DNA from: UBA7957 sp965224675
Lineage (GTDB): Bacteria; Pseudomonadota; Gammaproteobacteria; Granulosicoccales; Granulosicoccaceae
Assembly: GCA_965224675.1 (NCBI GenBank)
Contig: CBDDAA010000004.1
Coordinates: forward strand, 2,232,001-2,296,000
Direction of reading: 5' to 3'
DNA length: 64,000 nt
Both the position numbers and the translations under genes were made by a program. The notes under the pieces were generated by a model, which saw only the letters and a program-made list of their open reading frames with translations, ran no database searches and was not told where the DNA came from. Below, piece after piece: positions 60,260-64,000 of this stretch. Numbering within the stretch: the stretch's first letter is position 1; each line of letters starts with the position of its first letter.

Positions 60260-61036
60260 ATGAGTATCCAACTTTATACAAATATTTCAGGTTCTGGGCC
60301 CGCTCTTATTATACTTCACGGCTTGTTTGGAAGTTGGGAGAATTGGGGTACACAAGCCAGATTACTCTCACAGCACTTTACGGTCTATGCAATGGATGCG
60401 AGGAATCACGGCCGTTCGCCACATAAGCCAGATATTGACTACGCCCTGATGGCAAATGATGTATTGTTTACAATGGAGCGTATGAATATTGACAAAACAA
60501 GCCTTATTGGCCACTCGATGGGCGGGAAAACAGCGATGACAGTGGCACTTGCAGAACCTGAAAAAATCAATCGCCTTATTGTTGTAGATATATCGCCCAG
60601 AGAGTATCCAGCAGGGCATATGGACATTTTTCAAGCGCTGATGAGTTTGGAAATCAGTAAACTAAAGAGTCGCTCAGAAGCTGACAAACACCTAAAAAAA
60701 ACTATAGTAAGCCCGACTCTGCGTGCATTTTTACTTAAGAATCTTCAACGTAAAGACAATGGATTTTGTTGGAAACTCAATCTCCCTGCCTTACATGATA
60801 ATTATCCAAAAATTACAGATAAAATTTCGAGTCAGACAGCGTTTCGAGGTCCTACCTTATTTATAAAAGGTGCTAATTCAGACTACATTCAGGCCCAGGA
60901 TCGTGCCATTATCAGCAATCTATTTCCTCAAGCCAAGGCCAAAATTATTGACGGTGCCGGCCATTGGCCCCATTCGGAAAAACGTAGCGTATTTACGAAA
61001 ATTGCCACTGATTTCTTGATGAATGGGCAAGCTTAA
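60260..61036 (+). CDS. ybfF: YbfF-like alpha/beta-hydrolase esterase
   Basis: A 258-residue alpha/beta hydrolase. The oxyanion region is 'ILHGLFGSWENWGTQARLL', nucleophile Ser86 in 'IGHSMGGKTAM', the acid in the C-terminal half, and His near residue 235 in 'GAGHWPHSEKR'. The 'HGLFGS..NWG' and 'DARNHGRSPH' patterns are those of the YbfF esterases, which hydrolyse short-chain esters including acyl-CoA-like compounds in vitro. It is cytoplasmic with no signal peptide. It is followed after about 190 bases by cmoB on the same strand. Confidence 0.92.
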   Translation: MSIQLYTNISGSGPALIILHGLFGSWENWGTQARLLSQHFTVYAMDARNHGRSPHKPDIDYALMANDVLFTMERMNIDKTSLIGHSMGGKTAMTVALAEPEKINRLIVVDISPREYPAGHMDIFQALMSLEISKLKSRSEADKHLKKTIVSPTLRAFLLKNLQRKDNGFCWKLNLPALHDNYPKITDKISSQTAFRGPTLFIKGANSDYIQAQDRAIISNLFPQAKAKIIDGAGHWPHSEKRSVFTKIATDFLMNGQA

Positions 61037-61228
61037 TTACGCAAACAGCAATCAAAGCCTTTGATCGGGTTCAATAGTGGGCAGAGAGTTCAGACCCATT
61101 GGGATCATGCAGTTATATGTGGCGACTGTCTGATAACATTGCACATCCGCTTTGGCAATAATACGGTCAAATTATTGCAATAATATCTGCTTTTTGTTTT
61201 TCGATATATTTTTTATGATAACACTGCA

Positions 61229-62203
61229 ATGATTGATCTCAATTCATTACAAGAAGACCTTCTAAATCATGAGGCTGGGCACTTCAGAGATTCATTGATG
61301 CAAGCAGTTAATTCAGTGCTAACGACCCCTAGCCATGGCGATTTACATCAGTGGATACGCGTTCTTGATCAACTACCAGAATTAAAACCATCCAGGGCTA
61401 CATTGGATTCAGCAGCGGTAACAATCGGACAAAGAAGCGATATTAGCAATGAAGAAAACCGGATATTGCTACAATGCCTTAAAGATTTGATGCCTTGGCG
61501 TAAAGGCCCGTATTCATTGTTTGGAAATACTATCGATAGTGAATGGCAATCTGATTGGAAATGGAATCGGTTGGCTAGTGAGATCACCACTCTGCGAAAT
61601 TGCAAAGTGTTGGATATAGGCTGCGGAAATGCCTACCACTGTTGGCGGATGAAAGCGGCCGGCGCAAGATTGGTTATTGGAATAGACCCAAACCTTTTGT
61701 TTACCTGTCAATTTTGCGCTGTGCAAAAGTACGCCCAAGAGCCAGGAATTCATATGCTACCCATAACACTTGAAGCGATGCCACCACGCTCTGGATACTT
61801 TGATACTGTATTTTCTATGGGCGTACTTTATCATCGCCGCTCTCCAATAGATCATCTAAGGGCAATACACGGGCAACTTAGGGAAGGTGGCGAATTAGTT
61901 CTGGAAACACTTGTTGTAGAGGGCGATGAAAAACAGGTGTTGATTCCACCTAATCGTTATGCGCGTATGCGTAACGTCTGGTTTATTCCCAGTAGCGCTG
62001 CATTGTGCGTTTGGTTGAATCGTTGTGGATTCAAAGACATACGTTTAGTCGATGAAACCATAACAACTACAGAGGAGCAGCGCAGTACAGATTGGATGTA
62101 TTATGAATCTCTAGCCGAAAGTTTGGATAAGAAAAATCCAGCATTAACCGTAGAAAACCTTCCCGCGCCAAAACGTGCAGTACTTATCGCCAGACGTAAT
62201 TAG
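61229..62203 (+). CDS. cmoB: tRNA U34 carboxymethyltransferase CmoB
   Basis: CmoB uses carboxy-SAM to convert 5-hydroxyuridine-34 of certain tRNAs to 5-oxyacetyluridine, widening wobble decoding. The 324-residue length is right. 'DLMPWRKGPYSLFGNTIDSEWQSDWKW' is the family-specific block, 'VLDIGCGNAYHCWRMKAAGA' the cofactor motif, and 'FDTVFSMGVLYHRRSPIDHL' and 'PNRYARMRNVWFIPS' are also diagnostic. CmoA, which makes carboxy-SAM and is usually the gene directly upstream, is not here and must lie elsewhere. Confidence 0.96.
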   Translation: MIDLNSLQEDLLNHEAGHFRDSLMQAVNSVLTTPSHGDLHQWIRVLDQLPELKPSRATLDSAAVTIGQRSDISNEENRILLQCLKDLMPWRKGPYSLFGNTIDSEWQSDWKWNRLASEITTLRNCKVLDIGCGNAYHCWRMKAAGARLVIGIDPNLLFTCQFCAVQKYAQEPGIHMLPITLEAMPPRSGYFDTVFSMGVLYHRRSPIDHLRAIHGQLREGGELVLETLVVEGDEKQVLIPPNRYARMRNVWFIPSSAALCVWLNRCGFKDIRLVDETITTTEEQRSTDWMYYESLAESLDKKNPALTVENLPAPKRAVLIARRN

Positions 62204-62295
62204 CCGGCGTATAATGCGAATATTAGCACTTATCCACGAAGTACGCCGCTTTCTGACTCACTGTATCGACACTTTGGATTGATTTGGAGTATAAG

Positions 62296-63273
62296 ATGTC
62301 TAAAAAGCTAGGTTGTAATAATTTCCGCACAGGAGGAAAATGGAAAATTACTGAGGGGAAAGCAGCTGAGGATGGCAATACAAAAATAATTAGCGGTGTG
62401 CGATATATTCTTTTTGATCGCTGCTGGATTCACTATTACGAACCTCCTGAAGATACACTCGATAACAGAAAAGCTCTCATCGTACATCTCACTCGGCGTA
62501 CCTTTCATCACACCGAGCCAGGCATTAATACACCAGGGCTGCGTTTGGCAGAGGCTCGGACAGCCTATGAATCAGAACTTGATCCTGACAAAAAACGTGT
62601 CAACGCTGCCATGTTGGCTGGTGCGCTGTTCAATCATGCTACCGATATATTTACCGCCATTGCGGAACTTGGTTCAAAATGTGTTGTTGTTACTCGAAGT
62701 AACGAATTGATGAAAGAGTGTGGTGCGTGCTTCAAAGAAGCTTTGGAGCTAGGGACGCAGGTAAAGCATTTTAGCGGCGAAGAAGGAATTGACGAGCTAT
62801 GGGGTGAGCCCTTTCGGGCTTTTTCTGTATCTGTTGATGAATTTTATAAGTCACGTTATATCAAAATTGCTCAAACTTGGCACAATATTGATCGAGTATG
62901 CGCAATTATGCATGAAACCTTTAGCGAGTTTGATGCTTTCACAGGAGTGGATGAAAGGATTAACAAATTTGCTATTGCAGCTAAATGTGAAAGCGAAACA
63001 ATGAAAAGCGATAAGTATATCTTTAGTATCTGGCCAGAATTCGTAGCAACGGGTGAACAACTGGCGTGTTACTTTCCGCAACTCCCGGATAACAGCGATG
63101 AACGTTTGAAATTTGCACTGCAGGAAGGCCATGAATTTATTAAACAAGGTAAGAATCTCATAAACTGGATTGCCAGTGCCCGCGTACCTATGCCACAAAG
63201 TACCTCACGTTATAAGCTGGCGTGCAAAGTATTTAAAGATAAACTCCATCATTGCTATAATCTGCACAATTAA
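62296..63273 (+). CDS. Protein of unknown function
   Basis: A 325-residue soluble protein that I do not recognise. The start at ATG 62296 has GGAG six bases upstream. No signal peptide or membrane segment is seen. It has eight cysteines spread over its length ('KLGCNNF', 'DRCWIHYY', 'KECGACFKEAL' and others). It has conserved-looking blocks such as 'KALIVHLTRRTFHHTEPG' and 'AMLAGALFNHATDIFTAIAELGSKCVVVTRS'. The second half is helical and charged. It follows cmoB after 92 bases, possibly in the same transcript, and precedes the permease gene by 112 bases. Nothing in the context fixes a role. Confidence 0.7.
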   Translation: MSKKLGCNNFRTGGKWKITEGKAAEDGNTKIISGVRYILFDRCWIHYYEPPEDTLDNRKALIVHLTRRTFHHTEPGINTPGLRLAEARTAYESELDPDKKRVNAAMLAGALFNHATDIFTAIAELGSKCVVVTRSNELMKECGACFKEALELGTQVKHFSGEEGIDELWGEPFRAFSVSVDEFYKSRYIKIAQTWHNIDRVCAIMHETFSEFDAFTGVDERINKFAIAAKCESETMKSDKYIFSIWPEFVATGEQLACYFPQLPDNSDERLKFALQEGHEFIKQGKNLINWIASARVPMPQSTSRYKLACKVFKDKLHHCYNLHN

Positions 63274-63385
63274 ACCCTCACTTTGTCTAAAATAATCCGA
63301 TAATCAAATTTCTAAAGCATCAAACTATTTAAACATCAGAATCCATTGCCATGTGGAACAATCACTAGCCCATAGGAAATTCACT

Positions 63386-64000
63386 TTGTTACCCGTTCCC
63401 GCATTACAGTCTTCAGCTGCAAAGTTCATGATCATATCAGCCGCAATTGTAATTGTAATTGCGGGATTAAAAGCAGCGGACGAAATGGTTGTACCCTTTG
63501 TATTGTCTGTGTTTATCGCAACAATCTGCGCTGCACCATTATTTTGGTTAACTCGTCGAGGTGTACCCACTTGGCTATCAATAACGCTGGTTATTTGCTC
63601 AATTGTAATAACCACGACTGCTGTTGCGATGCTTGTCAGCACATCTGTAAGTGGTTTTACTGAAGCTTTACCTGTTTATCGCGAAGGAGTTAAAAATGCA
63701 CTATCCGGGCTTTTTACATGGTTAAGTGGCAAAGGTATCAATCTAAGCGGTACTTTGCTTGCACAATATTTTGATCCTGGGATGGCGATGCAATTAGTAG
63801 CAAATACACTCAGCGGTTTTGGCAATGTTCTGGCAAACAGTTTTTTGATTCTTTTGACGGTTATTTTTATCCTGACCGAAGCCGCCTCTTTCCCTTCAAA
63901 ACTGGGCCAATTATCGAGCAATCCTGAACGTACAATGAAGCGCTTCTATCATTTTTCAGATACCGTGAAGCGTTATATGGCGATAAAAACGTTAATGAGT
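63386..64000 (+). CDS. AI-2E-family permease, N-terminal 205 residues (3' end outside window)
   Basis: The N-terminal part of an AI-2E/PerM-family membrane protein. It has paired hydrophobic helices at the start ('FMIISAAIVIVIAGLKAADEMVVPFVLSVFIATICAAPLFWLTRRGVP'), then 'WLSITLVICSIVITTTAVAMLVSTSVSGF', an amphipathic stretch, and 'GNVLANSFLILLTVIFILTEAASFP'. The TTG at 63386 is proposed as the start because AGGAA lies eight bases before it; the in-frame ATG at 63428 would lose the first 14 residues. The frame is open to the window edge. Members export diverse substrates including autoinducer-2 and sodium/proton exchange; this one's substrate is unknown. Confidence 0.9.
   Translation, partial: MLPVPALQSSAAKFMIISAAIVIVIAGLKAADEMVVPFVLSVFIATICAAPLFWLTRRGVPTWLSITLVICSIVITTTAVAMLVSTSVSGFTEALPVYREGVKNALSGLFTWLSGKGINLSGTLLAQYFDPGMAMQLVANTLSGFGNVLANSFLILLTVIFILTEAASFPSKLGQLSSNPERTMKRFYHFSDTVKRYMAIKTLMS

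Noticed and set aside
1..64000. CRISPR array, tRNA, rRNA, insertion-sequence transposase
   Set aside because: No spaced direct repeats, tRNA-like cloverleaf, rRNA block or transposase motif was seen on either strand.

Overview
The window comes from an AT-rich gammaproteobacterium, probably aquatic and biofilm-forming. The housekeeping genes point that way: yidC, a long PlsB-type glycerol-3-phosphate acyltransferase, the E. coli-type gshA, cmoB, rarD, moeA and glgX. I cannot name the genus from sequence alone. There are no rRNA or tRNA genes, no transposase and no CRISPR array. There are several small non-coding inverted-repeat (MITE-like) elements.

Layout. 1-0.9 kb: 3' end of yidC. 1.4-6.95 kb: a signalling island with an exported protein, a membrane histidine kinase, a soluble kinase, a lone receiver, a receiver-kinase and a small remnant-like ORF. 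7.1-9.6 kb: plsB. 10-10.7 kb: an atypical winged-helix regulator. 10.8-13 kb: glgX. 13.6-45 kb: a very large polysaccharide locus, almost entirely on the minus strand. It has two side-by-side cassettes, each with its own initiating sugar-phosphate transferase, Wzx-like flippase, Wzy-like polymerase and glycosyltransferases. A PglF-like 4,6-dehydratase, a PglE-like aminotransferase, a PglD-like acetyltransferase and a PglC-like transferase suggest a bacillosamine-type first sugar for one chain. A WreQ/WreU-like pair suggests a QuiNAc/FucNAc-type first sugar for the other. A pectate-lyase-like enzyme, an acyltransferase, an asparagine-synthase-like amidotransferase and a beta-barrel protein complete it.

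45.9-55.9 kb: the main discovery is an apparently complete lasso-peptide gene cluster. On the minus strand run a PqqD-like recognition element (B1), a transglutaminase-like leader protease (B2), an HPr-kinase-like peptide kinase, an asparagine-synthase-like cyclase, and a 54-codon precursor (51824-51988) small enough to be missed by routine gene calling. Nearby are a nucleotidyltransferase of the type found with lasso kinases and an ABC exporter. The precursor has the lasso leader motif (Y..P, G, T at -2) and a 17-residue core, GPPPNGPDAIAFGTPES, predicted to form a Gly1-Asp8 ring. Its C-terminal Ser is where known lasso kinases act. The precursor lies last in the operon, and a palindromic element is inserted between B2 and the kinase.

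56-64 kb: ordinary chromosomal genes (moeA, gshA, rarD, a YbfF-like esterase, cmoB, an unknown protein and the 5' part of an AI-2E-family permease).

Two further points stand out. A 12-A homopolymer leaves the natural ATG of one Wzx flippase a single base out of frame. A recurring roughly 140-bp inverted-repeat family is present, and one copy supplies the stop codon of a sugar transferase.
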